A stretch of DNA of 64,000 nt, taken from Alphaproteobacteria bacterium (GTDB lineage Bacteria; Myxococcota_A; UBA796; GCA-2862545). The position numbers and the translations under genes are program-made. Position 1 is the first letter of the stretch. Each line of letters opens with the position of its first letter. Under the pieces are notes generated by a model, which saw only the letters and a program-made list of their open reading frames with translations, was not told where the DNA came from and searched no databases. Of the stretch, positions 27,822-37,900 are shown in pieces. Location: assembly GCA_020632915.1 (NCBI GenBank), contig JACKEP010000021.1:1-64000 (forward strand). Direction: 5' to 3'.

Positions 27822-27845
27822 CCCGGGTCGCCCGGTGGGCAGGCG

Positions 27846-28370
27846 CTACAGCGCCTCGGGCGCGAACAGCGGGCCGAGATCGTCGTCGGGCCCCTCGCCG
27901 TCCGGCGGACCGAACGGTCGCGGGCCGCCCCGGTGCTGCTCGGCGAAGCGCTTGCGGCGGAAGGCGTCGAAGCGGGCCTTCTGCTCGGCCGTGAGCAGGG
28001 CGCCGATCTCGTCACCGGTGTGCATCCGCAGCAGCTCGAGGTCGGCCTTGAGGTCGGCCGCCTGGTGGACGAGCTTGACCACCTTCTTGTCGTTGGGCGC
28101 GTCGAGGGCGCGCTCGGCGCGCACGGCCTCCCCGACGTCGCGCAGCTGGTCGGCGATCGCCTTGCCGCGGGCCATCGACTCCGTCAGGATCGCCTCGATC
28201 GTCTCGGTGGTGGCTGCGTCGAGGCCCAGCGCCTCCGACAGCTTCGCGGCCGCCTCGACCGGGTCGGGCGGACCGGGCGGGCCGTGGCGGGGTCCGGGGG
28301 GATCGGCGACCGCCAGCCCGGCGACCAGAAGGGCGCCAGCGGCGAGCAGTGCAGGCAGCGTACGTGGCAT
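27846..28370 (-). CDS. Periplasmic Spy/CpxP-like protein
   Basis: A 174-residue exported protein with a signal peptide ending VAGLAVA-DPP, a Pro/Gly spacer, then a mostly helical domain (about 38-145). The helix-closing LTAEQKARFDAFRRKRF is the LTxxQ-type motif of Spy, CpxP and CnrX-like periplasmic chaperones/metal sensors. The Pro/Asp-rich tail is unique to this protein. In relatives these proteins suppress misfolding or sense Zn/Cu stress, which fits the metal-handling genes of this window. AAGGAGG precedes the ATG. Confidence 0.72.
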   Translation of the reverse strand: MPRTLPALLAAGALLVAGLAVADPPGPRHGPPGPPDPVEAAAKLSEALGLDAATTETIEAILTESMARGKAIADQLRDVGEAVRAERALDAPNDKKVVKLVHQAADLKADLELLRMHTGDEIGALLTAEQKARFDAFRRKRFAEQHRGGPRPFGPPDGEGPDDDLGPLFAPEAL

Positions 28371-28442
28371 CGGAGTCCTCCTTGCGCGTCCCTGAACGCG
28401 GGGACACCCGGGACAACGCAGCCCCGCCTCCGATGTTGGGCG

Positions 28443-29459
28443 CTACTCCGCCGCGAGCCTCAGCTCGATGAGCACGGGCAGGTGGTCGGAGGCGCGGCTG
28501 GTGTCGTTCACGCCCGGCTTGGGCAGGCCGTCGGCGAGACCGGGCTGGTCGGCGGTGTCGTCGCGGGTGTCGTAGACCTCGCCGCGCAGGCCGGCGGCGC
28601 GTGCGGCGTCGCCCGCGAAGATGCGGTCGATGCGGCGGCCGCTGCTCGGGCGCGTGCCGAGGGTGCCGTCGCGCTGGGCGAGGTCGACCGGCTCCAGGCC
28701 GCGCGCGCGGAGCGGGACGTAGGGGTCGTTGGGCAGGCCCTCACCGGCCAGCAGGGCCACGAGGTCGTCGCCGAGCGACAGGTTGACCGACAGGGGCGGC
28801 GCCGCCGTCCACACGTCGGGACCGGCGTGGTCCTCGCCGTCCTCGGCGTTGGTGTCGCCCATGACCAGCAGGATGTCGCTGTCGGCGCCGCGATCGGCGG
28901 CCTGGGCGGTGCGCCAGCCGTCGACGGCGCGCCGGAAGGCGTCCTCCTCCTCGAAGCCCGACTTCCAGTGCTGGGTGACGACGGTGAGCTCGACGTCGGT
29001 GCCCGGCACCTTCGTGGTGAAGACCACCGGCAGGCGCGTCATGTCGTCGGCGCGCAGGTCGCCCGACAGGTCGGCGGCCGACGGCGTGCTGCTGTCGACC
29101 GCGTCGAACCGGGCGAGGATGCCGTTGCCGAGCGTGCCGTAGGGCTGGCGCGGCGGCGGGACGACCACGTTGTAGCCGAGCTCGTCGGCGAGCGTGTAGA
29201 GCGCGGCGACGTCGACGTCGTCGATCTCCTGGAGCCCGACGATGTCGGCGTCGAGCCGGCGGAGCACCGACGCGACGGCCTCGTAGCCGGTGGACGCCGG
29301 CTCCCCGAGGCTCTGCACGTTCCACGTGGCCACGCGCACGGGCACGCGCTGCGTGGTGGCCGCGGCGTCCCAGCCGGTCCAGTCGGGGTCGTCGGCGTTG
29401 CGGAACTGGTCGTAGCACCCCGTGGCCAACACCACGGACAGCAGGAGCACGCGGGTCAC
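28443..29459 (-). CDS. Endonuclease/exonuclease/phosphatase-family lipoprotein
   Basis: A 338-residue protein of the DNase I-like EEP superfamily, anchored as a lipoprotein (VLATGC, Cys15). Motifs: RVATWNVQSLGEP, ADIVGLQEIDDVD with the metal-binding Glu, VVTQHWKSGF, LVMGDTNAEDGEDH and the catalytic SDHLPVLIEL. These enzymes hydrolyse phosphodiester bonds in nucleic acids or lipids; an exposed nuclease for scavenging DNA is one possibility. The start is GTG at 29459 after GGAGG; an upstream in-frame start would place the lipobox too far in. Confidence 0.85.
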   Translation of the reverse strand: MTRVLLLSVVLATGCYDQFRNADDPDWTGWDAAATTQRVPVRVATWNVQSLGEPASTGYEAVASVLRRLDADIVGLQEIDDVDVAALYTLADELGYNVVVPPPRQPYGTLGNGILARFDAVDSSTPSAADLSGDLRADDMTRLPVVFTTKVPGTDVELTVVTQHWKSGFEEEDAFRRAVDGWRTAQAADRGADSDILLVMGDTNAEDGEDHAGPDVWTAAPPLSVNLSLGDDLVALLAGEGLPNDPYVPLRARGLEPVDLAQRDGTLGTRPSSGRRIDRIFAGDAARAAGLRGEVYDTRDDTADQPGLADGLPKPGVNDTSRASDHLPVLIELRLAAE

Positions 29460-29481
29460 GGCAGCCTCCGGTGGCGCTTCA

Positions 29482-29505
29482 TGCCCCGACCCCACCGCCG
29501 GGGCA
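29482..29505 (-). terminator. Hairpin downstream of recD, candidate terminator
   Basis: Perfect 7-bp stem TGCCCCG/CGGGGCA with a 10-base loop, just past the recD stop and before the EEP lipoprotein gene. No T tract follows, so termination would be weak or Rho-assisted. Confidence 0.35.
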
Positions 29506-29523
29506 AGGCAGCCGCGCCGCGCG

Positions 29524-31305
29524 TCACCCGGACGACACGCCCGCGGCCAGCGCGCCGCGCAGCCCGGACGTGCGCCGCGTGGACACGGCGAGGCCGGCGG
29601 CGATCACGGCGTCGCTGCCGTAGACGACCACCCGCTCCCGCGCCCGGGTGACGGCGGTGTAGAGCAGCTCCCGCGACAGCAGGCGGTGGGGACGCGGCGG
29701 CAACGCGACCGCCACCTCGTCGAACTCGCTGCCCTGGGACTTGTGGATGGTCATGGCGAACACCGTCTCGTGGGCGGGCAGTCGCGTGGGCAGCACGGCC
29801 CGCACGCCCTCGGGGGTGCGGAAGAACACCCGCACGTGCCCGCCCGCGTCGAGGTCGACCACGCCGATGTCGCCGTTGAACAGCTCGACGCCGTAGTCGT
29901 TGGCGGTGACGAGCACGGGCCGGCCGACGTACCAGGGCTCGCTCGGGTCGATGAGCCCGGCGCGGGCGAGGGCCGCCTGCAGCGCGGCGTTGAGCGCGTC
30001 GACGCCGGACGGCCCCGCGCGCACCGCGCAGAGCACCCGGAACCGGTCGAAGGCCGCGAGCCGCTCGGCGGGCGTGGGCGCACGTCCGAAGGCCGTCCAG
30101 GCGGCGACCGCGCGATCGAGGAGCGGCGTGTGCTGGTCGAGGCGGGCACCGGGATCGTCGCCGCGGGCGTCGGTGCCCCGCAGGGCCACCCGGGTGGCGT
30201 CGAGGTCTTGATCGTGCAGGGCACGGGCGAGCGCGCCGATCTCACCCTCGGCGTCGTAGCGCTGGGCGCTGGTGAGGTGGACCACCCCCTGCCCCACCGG
30301 CCCGGGCAGCGCCTCGCGGCACAGGTCGCCGAGCACCGACCCCGCGCCCACCGCGGCGAGCTGGTCGGGGTCGCCGATCAGGATCAGGCGCCCGCCCGGC
30401 TTGAGCGCGTCGACCGCGCGCGCCATCAGCGGCAGGTCGACCATCGACGCCTCGTCGAGCACCACCACGTCGGCGGCCCACGGGTGCTGGGCGTCGTGGC
30501 GCATGCGGGTGAGCCAGTCGTTGAGCGGGCCGAGCGCGCGGTGGACGGTGACGGCCTGGACGGGCAGCGCCGCACGCACCGCGTCGGCGTGGTCGGGTGC
30601 CAGCTGCAGCGTGGCCACCTTCGACCGCACCGACTCCGACAGGCGCGCCGCCGCCTTGCCGGTGGGAGCCACCAGCATCACCCGCGGGAGCGGCCTGCCC
30701 GCCGCGGCCGCCTGCTCGAGCAGCGCCGCCAGCATCGCCACGACCGTGGTGGTCTTGCCCGTGCCGGGACCGCCCGCGAGCACCGTGAGGCCCTGGCGCA
30801 CCGCCGCACGCACCGCCTCCTGCTGCCGCGGGTCGGGCTTGAGACCATGGAACAGGCGCCCCAGGCTCGCGTCGAGCACGGCGGCGTCGACCGGCGGCAC
30901 CTGGGTGGCCGCCACGCGAAGGAGCCCGGCCGCCAGCCGCTGCTCGTGGTGGTGGTAGCGGGCGAGCCAGACGCGATCGCCGTCGTGCACGAGGGGCACG
31001 TTCGCCCCGTCCGGCGAGCCGTCGCCCACGAGCGGCGACCGGGCCAGCGCCGCCGCGAACGCGGACGCCTCGGGCCACGGGACCTCGACCGCCACGTCCT
31101 CCTCATCGTGAGGAGGCTCACCGAGGGACGCCACCACCACGCACGTGTCGCCGTCGGCCAGGGCGCGGCTCGCCAGGGCCCCCGCCAGCGCCACGCAGCC
31201 GTCGTCGGCCGGATCGAGGCGCGCGAGCAGCAGGCCGAGGTGGCGGTCGACGGGCCGGAGCACCCCGCGCTCCCCGAGCCGGGCCAGCGTGGTCTGCACG
31301 GTCAT
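29524..31305 (-). CDS. recD: RecBCD helicase subunit RecD
   Basis: A 593-residue SF1B 5'-3' helicase, the fast motor of the RecBCD double-strand-break enzyme. The order is an N-terminal RecB-contact domain, Walker A GGPGTGKTTT at about 178-187, motif II VVLDEASMVDLPL, GDPDQLAAVGAGSVLGDL, and near the end TIHKSQGSEFDEV and LLYTAVTRARERVVVYG. The length is close to E. coli RecD (608). ATG at 31305 overlaps the recB stop (ATGA), placing it third in a coupled recC-recB-recD unit. Confidence 0.96.
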   Translation of the reverse strand: MTVQTTLARLGERGVLRPVDRHLGLLLARLDPADDGCVALAGALASRALADGDTCVVVASLGEPPHDEEDVAVEVPWPEASAFAAALARSPLVGDGSPDGANVPLVHDGDRVWLARYHHHEQRLAAGLLRVAATQVPPVDAAVLDASLGRLFHGLKPDPRQQEAVRAAVRQGLTVLAGGPGTGKTTTVVAMLAALLEQAAAAGRPLPRVMLVAPTGKAAARLSESVRSKVATLQLAPDHADAVRAALPVQAVTVHRALGPLNDWLTRMRHDAQHPWAADVVVLDEASMVDLPLMARAVDALKPGGRLILIGDPDQLAAVGAGSVLGDLCREALPGPVGQGVVHLTSAQRYDAEGEIGALARALHDQDLDATRVALRGTDARGDDPGARLDQHTPLLDRAVAAWTAFGRAPTPAERLAAFDRFRVLCAVRAGPSGVDALNAALQAALARAGLIDPSEPWYVGRPVLVTANDYGVELFNGDIGVVDLDAGGHVRVFFRTPEGVRAVLPTRLPAHETVFAMTIHKSQGSEFDEVAVALPPRPHRLLSRELLYTAVTRARERVVVYGSDAVIAAGLAVSTRRTSGLRGALAAGVSSG

Positions 31306-34300
31306 GCGACCTCCGGGCCGCGCCCGAGCAGGGCGTCGAGGGCGTCGATCATCGCGCGCGACGGACGGTCGGCGAACACGGCGTGGCCGTCGCCGTGGGC
31401 GGGCGCCATGCCGCGGACGAACAGGTAGCGGACGCCGGCGAAGTCGCGGTCGTAGTCCCACCCGGGGAGGCGGTGGGACAGCCAGCGGTGCAGGGCGAGC
31501 ACGTAGAGGTGGTACTGGAGCACGTAGTCGCCGTGGAGCATCGCCGCGCGCACGCCGGCGGCGCCGTAGTCGGCGGCGGCCAGGCCCAGGTGGTTGGTCT
31601 TGTAGTCGAGCAGCCACCACCGCCCCTCGTGACGGAACACGAGGTCAACGAAGCCCTTCACCGCGCCGTCGAGGGCGGGAAAGCCAAGGCGCTCCAGCCG
31701 GTCGGCGACGTCGTCGGACAAGCCCTCGGGGCCGTGCGCGCGGAACACCGCCGCGAGCCCCCGCGGTTCGAGGCGCGCGCCCGGCTGTCCGGCGTGGGCG
31801 AGGAACGCGAGCTCGTCGAGGCGATCGGCGCGGGCGACGTCGGCCAGCGCGGGCGCCCCCTGCCCCATCGGCGTGCGGCAGACCTCGGCCACCGAGGCCA
31901 GCACGGCGGGCGCGTGGCGGTCGGCGTCGAAGCCGTGGCGCGTGAGCGTGGACCGCACGAGGAGCAGCGCCTCCGGTGCCTCCGGATCGGTGAACTCCAG
32001 GTGCTCCATGACCGCGTGGTAGCAGGTGCCCGAGCGCGCCCCGCGCGGGAAGTCCGCCAGCGTGAGCGGTGTGTCGGGCAGGACCAGCAGATCGAGCGCC
32101 GGTCCGTCGGCGTCGGCGCCGCCGTGCAGCGGATCGACGTCGCGGCCGTCGGCCGAGGCGTGCGCGGCGTCGTGGGCGCGCTGCACGAGCCCCGAGAAGC
32201 TCGTGACCCGCTGGTCGGCGTCGAAGCGGCGGCGGGGGCTGCGGGGCAGCGCGAGGCGTTCCTGGACCGGCGGGTGGGTCCACACCCGGGGCGGCTGGGC
32301 CTCCACCCAGCTGACGTCGATCCCGGGGACGGCAGTGGCCCCCAGCGTGGCCAGCGCGTCGAACAGCGCCTGCTCATCGACGTCGTCGAGGACGTCGCCG
32401 GGGTGCAGGAGGTGGGCCAGCGGCCCCTGGCCGAAGTGGGTCTGGGGCCCGCCGAGCCGCCCCCACGACACCACGCAGAGGTGGCGCGCGCGCGTGAGCG
32501 CCACGTAGGCCAGCCGCAGCGACTCGGCGTGGGCCTCGGCCGCGTGGCGCGCGACGTGGTCGGGGTGGGCCTCGGGGTGCAGCTGGAGCGACAGCGACAG
32601 CCCGGCGTCGGGGGCGTGGAAGCGCGGGAAGCCCCACGCACCGGCCGGACGCCACAGGTAGGGGCAGAACACCACCGGCCACTCCAGCCCCTTGCTGGCG
32701 TGCATGGTGACCACCTGCACGGCGTGGGCGTCGGACTCCAGCCGCACCTCGGCCGGACCGTCGGACGTGCCGCGACCGGCGCGCTGGGCCCGCAGCCACG
32801 CGATGGCCCCGAGCGGCGTGAGACCGCCCGACTGCTCGGCGGCGTGCACGAGCTCGGCGAGGTGGCGCAGGTTGGTCATCGCGCGCTCGCCGCCCTCGGC
32901 GGGCAGCATCCGGCGCATGGCGTCGGTGGCATGCAGCAGGGCCTGGAACATGCGCATGAAGCCCCGCGAGTCCCAGGTGTCGCGCCAGGCGCGGAAGCGG
33001 ACGAGTTGCTCCTGCAGCGCCGCCTCGTCGCGTTCGAGCGCGTGCAGGTCGTGGGCGTCGAAGCCGAGCAGTGGCGTGACGAGCGCGGCCCGCACCCGCG
33101 GCAGGTCGTTGGGGCGGGCCACTGCCTCCATCACCACGTCGAGCATCGCCGCTTCGGGGGCGTCGAACACCTTGACGTGGCCGTAGCGAACGCTCGGGAC
33201 GCCGCGGGCGTCGAGGGCCGCCTGCACCGCGGCCGCCTCGGCGTGGCGCCCGACGAGCACGGCGATGTCCATCGGCAGCAGGTCGCGCGAGCCGTCGGGC
33301 GTGGTCAGGCGCGCGCCGCGCGAGAGCAGGTCGACGATGTCGTCGGCGACGGCTCCGGGGAGCGCCTTGCCGTCGGCATACCGGCCCCATGCCCCGCGGC
33401 CGCCGCGCTCGTGGACCATGCGGAACCGCAGCGGCGCCGGCACGCTGCCGTCGACCGTGAGGCGCGGCTGCTGGTGGTGGGCCTTGACCCCGCGGAACTG
33501 GATGCGGGCCTCGAGGAACGGGTCGTGCCCCAGGCCGAACACCCCATTGACCGCGTCGACCAGCGGCGCGTCGGAGCGCCAGTTGACGTCGAGGTTCCAC
33601 TGGTGGTCGGCGGGCACGCCGTCGCGGGCCTGGAGGTAGGCGTACAGGTCGGCGCCGCGGAACGCGTAGATCGCCTGCTTCGGGTCGCCGATGAGGAACA
33701 GGCTGCCCGGGCCGCCCTCGCCCACCTGCCGGTCGTAGATGCGCCCGAACACGCGCCACTGCACCGGGTCGGTGTCCTGGAACTCATCGATCAGGGCCGC
33801 CGGGTAGAGCGCGCGCAGCGCAGCGGCCAGCCGCGGGCCCGACGCGGGACGGTCGAGCGCGTCGGCCAGATCGCCGATCAGGTCGTCGAAGAACATCAGC
33901 TCGTCGCGCGGCGCCTTGGCCCGACGCATCGCGGCGACGGCGGTGTCCATCACCTCGCGGCACAACCGGACCCGCTCGTGCTCGAACGCCGACGTCGAGG
34001 CCGCCCACACCTGCCGCAGCGTGGCCAGCGCGTCGAGCAGCGGGTGATCCGGCACCGGGGCGTCGGCCTCGACGGCGGCCTTCTTGCGCTTGGCCCGCAT
34101 CACCTCGGGGTCGAAGTAGGGCAGCGCGTCGACGAAGTCCTTGCTGCCGAACGGCACCAGCCCCGGGCGGAACCCGGCCGCCAGGGCGTCGGCCTTCTTC
34201 GACGTGTAGGCCGCGCGGTAGGACTTGCCGTCGAGGACGTCGCTGCGGTCGAGGAGATCGACCACCTCGCGCGCGTGGGCGAACCACAGCTTGCGGGCCT

Positions 34301-34949
34301 GCTCGAACGCCTCGCGCAGCGCCTCGCCCTGGCCGTCGAGCGGCGGACCGACCTGCTCGGGGAGCACGCGGATGCCCGACGCGCGGATCGCCTCGAACAC
34401 GAGGCTGACCACGTCGCCGAGCGACACCTGCCCCTCGAGCCAGCTCACGAAGGTGCGATCGGCCTGCCACGTGAGCCGCGTCCAGGCGTCGATGGCGACC
34501 TGGCGCACCCAGGGCGACGGGTCCTCCACGAGCTCCAGGTCGAAGGCGACGGCGCTCTCGAAGGCGTTCTCGCGCAGGGCGCGCTGGCAGAAGGCGTGGA
34601 TGGTGGACACGGGCAGCAGGTCGAAGTCGGCCAGGGCGTCGAGCAGGCGGGCGCGGGCGGGCAGGCGCCCCACCGACCAGCGCTCGGCCAGCTTCGCGAG
34701 ATCGGCGTCGTCGACCGCGCCGTCGACGGCAGCGACCGCAGCCTGCAGCCGCGCGCGGAGGCGGTCGCGCAGCTCGGCGGTGGCGGCGCGCGTGAACGTG
34801 ACCACGAGGATCTGCTCGGCGCGCAGGCCCTCTTCGACCACGAGCCGCACCACGAGCGTGGTGATCGTGTAGGTCTTGCCGGTGCCGGCGCTGGCCTCGA
34901 TGAGGTGGCGGCCGCGCAGGCCGACGTCGGTGGCGACGAGATCGTTCAC
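31302..34949 (-). CDS. recB: RecBCD helicase-nuclease subunit RecB
   Basis: A 1215-residue UvrD-like SF1A 3'-5' helicase with a C-terminal nuclease, the catalytic core for processing double-strand breaks. Walker A is EASAGTGKTYT (about residues 18-28). Other helicase motifs include LIDEFQDTDPVQW, IGDPKQAIYAFRGAD and LRLAYVALTRARHLCV. The nuclease motif is WLLDYKTNHLG with D1115 and K1117, preceded by VKGFVDLVFRHEGRWW, so nuclease activity should be intact. The start is GTG at 34949, behind GGAGGG and overlapping the recC stop. E. coli RecB has 1180 residues. Confidence 0.96.
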   Translation of the reverse strand: MNDLVATDVGLRGRHLIEASAGTGKTYTITTLVVRLVVEEGLRAEQILVVTFTRAATAELRDRLRARLQAAVAAVDGAVDDADLAKLAERWSVGRLPARARLLDALADFDLLPVSTIHAFCQRALRENAFESAVAFDLELVEDPSPWVRQVAIDAWTRLTWQADRTFVSWLEGQVSLGDVVSLVFEAIRASGIRVLPEQVGPPLDGQGEALREAFEQARKLWFAHAREVVDLLDRSDVLDGKSYRAAYTSKKADALAAGFRPGLVPFGSKDFVDALPYFDPEVMRAKRKKAAVEADAPVPDHPLLDALATLRQVWAASTSAFEHERVRLCREVMDTAVAAMRRAKAPRDELMFFDDLIGDLADALDRPASGPRLAAALRALYPAALIDEFQDTDPVQWRVFGRIYDRQVGEGGPGSLFLIGDPKQAIYAFRGADLYAYLQARDGVPADHQWNLDVNWRSDAPLVDAVNGVFGLGHDPFLEARIQFRGVKAHHQQPRLTVDGSVPAPLRFRMVHERGGRGAWGRYADGKALPGAVADDIVDLLSRGARLTTPDGSRDLLPMDIAVLVGRHAEAAAVQAALDARGVPSVRYGHVKVFDAPEAAMLDVVMEAVARPNDLPRVRAALVTPLLGFDAHDLHALERDEAALQEQLVRFRAWRDTWDSRGFMRMFQALLHATDAMRRMLPAEGGERAMTNLRHLAELVHAAEQSGGLTPLGAIAWLRAQRAGRGTSDGPAEVRLESDAHAVQVVTMHASKGLEWPVVFCPYLWRPAGAWGFPRFHAPDAGLSLSLQLHPEAHPDHVARHAAEAHAESLRLAYVALTRARHLCVVSWGRLGGPQTHFGQGPLAHLLHPGDVLDDVDEQALFDALATLGATAVPGIDVSWVEAQPPRVWTHPPVQERLALPRSPRRRFDADQRVTSFSGLVQRAHDAAHASADGRDVDPLHGGADADGPALDLLVLPDTPLTLADFPRGARSGTCYHAVMEHLEFTDPEAPEALLLVRSTLTRHGFDADRHAPAVLASVAEVCRTPMGQGAPALADVARADRLDELAFLAHAGQPGARLEPRGLAAVFRAHGPEGLSDDVADRLERLGFPALDGAVKGFVDLVFRHEGRWWLLDYKTNHLGLAAADYGAAGVRAAMLHGDYVLQYHLYVLALHRWLSHRLPGWDYDRDFAGVRYLFVRGMAPAHGDGHAVFADRPSRAMIDALDALLGRGPEVA

Positions 34950-37900
34950 GTGCCCTCCGCCTGCCAGGCCGGCCCCAGCACCTGCTCGGACAGCGCCGCG
35001 AACGACGGACCGTCGGCGCCGTCGAGGTCGAGGGCGGCCTCGCCGCCCACCAGCCGCGCCCAGGCATCCGCGCTGCGGCCCCGGTAGGCCCAGCGATCGC
35101 GCGCCGCCTTGCGGGCGGGCCACAGGGCGCGCTCGGGGGCGTCGCCGGTGCGCACCTTGGCGAGGAAGCTCCACGCGGCGTCGGGGAGGAACGGCAGCGG
35201 CCGCTCCTGCCCCGCCCGCCACAGCCCCACGAGCGACCGCAGCGTGGCCGCCGCCTCCCGCGCGTCGAGCGGCGGGTAGGTGACCATCCGGCCCGCGCGG
35301 TCCCCCTGCCGGCCGTACAGCTCGCTCGCCCGCGGCGTGTGGGCGCCTGCCGCCACCTGCAGGGCGAGGTGGCGCACCCACAGCCGCAGCCTGTGGCCTC
35401 CGGGGCTCACCGTGGCGTAGCCGAGGTCGACCCGGGCGCCGGCGCGCAGCGAGCCCACGCGCCCCGTGAGCCGTACGCCGTCGCAGGCCAGGTCGAGCAC
35501 CACCGGCGGCGCGGTCGGCTCCTGCAGGCGGCCGTGCGCGGCGGCGAGGATGCCGTCGACCCGCCGGGCGACCCGTGCGAGCAGCGGGTTGGCGCGGTGC
35601 CCCAGCGGCAGCACACCCTCGCCGTCGAGCCGGGCGCGGCAGTCGAGCCACGACAGGCCCTCCGCCCGCAGCTGGAGCAGGTGGTCGCCAAGCAGGTGCT
35701 CGGCGAGGCCCTCGACCTCGAACGGCTCCCGGTCGTCGAGCACCGCGAGCTCCTCGGGGCGACCGATGCCCAGCCGACGCTCCCAGAACCAGAGCACCGG
35801 ATCGTCGAGGAAGCGGACGAGCTGGTCCAGATCGAGCTCGCTGGTGGGCTCGGTGGGGGGGACGGCGCCCCGCAGGAACGGCACCTCGGGCGCGCGACCG
35901 GCCCGAAGGCGCCGCGCCGCCTCGGCCGCCGCGGCGTCGTAGGTGAACAGGCGGCGATCGTCGGAGGTGACGTAGGCGGCGCCGAACGGCTGGAGCGGGT
36001 GGTCGACGACGACCCGATCGCGGGGACGCTCGAACCCGGCCGGCGTGGCGAACGTGGCGTCGACGGCGTCGAGCAGCTCGGCGAGGACCACGCTGGGCGG
36101 CAGGGGCTTGTTGTCCTGCACGCCGTGGGAGACGTAGGTGATCACGAGCGCGTCGCGCGCCGACAGCAGCGCCTCGAGCACGAGGTAGCGATCATCGTGG
36201 CGCTTGGAGCGATCGCCCACGCGCGGATGGCGCGCGACGAGGTCGAAGCCCAGGCGCGCGTCGGCCCGCGGGAACACGCCGTCGGACAGCCCCAGCAGGC
36301 ACACCACCCGCGCCGGGATCGACCGCATCGGCAGCATCTCGCAGAACGTGACGCCGGCGCGCAGGAAGGCACCCTGGCGACGCTCTTCGAGCAGCGCGCC
36401 CTCCACCAGCTCGCGCATCACCCGCAGCGGCACGGCGTCGGTCCACCCGGCGGCGGCGGCGGCCTCGGCGATGCCGGCCACCGTGTCGCGCACCCGCTGC
36501 GCCTCGTCGGCGCTGGCTTCGTCGTCGCCGACCAGCCGCGCGAGCACCGCGCCGAAGGCCTCCACCCACGCCGCCGGGGGCCGGGGATCGGCGAGGCCGT
36601 CGACGCAGGCGAGCACGGCGTCGACGAGCTCGGCGAGCTGACCGACGAGGACGGAGGCATCGCCCTCGATCTCGACCATGGGCACACGGCCCGCGACCGG
36701 GCGCGGATCCGCCACGGCGTGGCCGAGCAGCAGCCGCTCCAGCCCGAAGGCCCAGGTGTTCTGCGGCACGGCGGGCTGGCCCACGGCGTCGCGGTGGCGG
36801 GCGTCGCGGCCCCAGCGGATGCCCGAGGCCGACACCAGCTCCTCGAGGAGGCCGACGTCTTCGTCGGACAGGTCGAACCGCCGCCGAACCGGTGCATGGG
36901 ACAGCAGGTCCATCACCTCGGGCGCCGTGAGCCGCGCGCCCACGAGCCCCATCACGTCGGACACGATCCGGGCGACGTCGTTGCCGGCGGCCACCGGGCG
37001 ATCGGCGATCGCGTAGGGCAGGTGGAGCGGGTCGTCGGGCTCGACGCCGAACACCGCGTCGATGAGCGGGCCGTGCAGGCCGATGTCGGGCGTGAGCACC
37101 ACGATGTCGCGCGGACGGAGCGTGGGATCGGCCTGGAGCAGGGCGAGCAGCTGATCGCGCAGCACCTCCACCTCGCGCGTGGGCGCGTGGCAGCCGTGGA
37201 CCTGGAGGCTCGTGTCGGCCGGCGCGATGGCGGGCCGCGGGGACCGCAGGGCCGGGGTGACGACGCGGGCGACGTCGTCCTGCAGCACCTGCAGCATCGC
37301 GCCGCCGACCTCGGCGGGCGGCGTGTCGGCGACGACGTAGTCCGCGTCGTCGTCGTAGTCGTCGACCCCCTCGACCAGCACCGTGAGCAGGTCGCGCCCC
37401 ACGCGCCCGAGGTTGGCGAGCAGCGGGTGGCCGTCGTCGGGCGGCGCCGCGGCGTCGGGATCGCGGACCTCGGCGATGGCACGCCGCCGCTCCCGCTTGC
37501 CACGGACGTCGGCCCACCACTCGGGGGACGGCGACAGCAGGAACAGGTGGACCTCGACCCAGGCCGACAGGCGCGACAACACGTGCAGGTAGAGCGGCGG
37601 CAGCGTGGTGATGCCGAAGACGACGAGGCGCGGGGGGAGCCCTTCGGGACGCTCGGACCCGAACGGCGCCAGGGCGGCGTCGAAGGCGGCGAGCAGGCCG
37701 GCGACGTGGCCCGTGCCCAGCCGCGCCTCGAGCGCCCGCCACAGCACCGGCTGCCAGGCGTCGGCCGCGGGCAGCGGCGCGCCGTCGTGGCCGGCGTGGC
37801 CGCCCGCACTCCAGCCGAGCACGAGCTCGGGACGGTAGGCGGCGTACTGGTCGAACACGTGGGCGATGCGGCGGGCGAGCTGCCAGCGCCGGGCGATCGG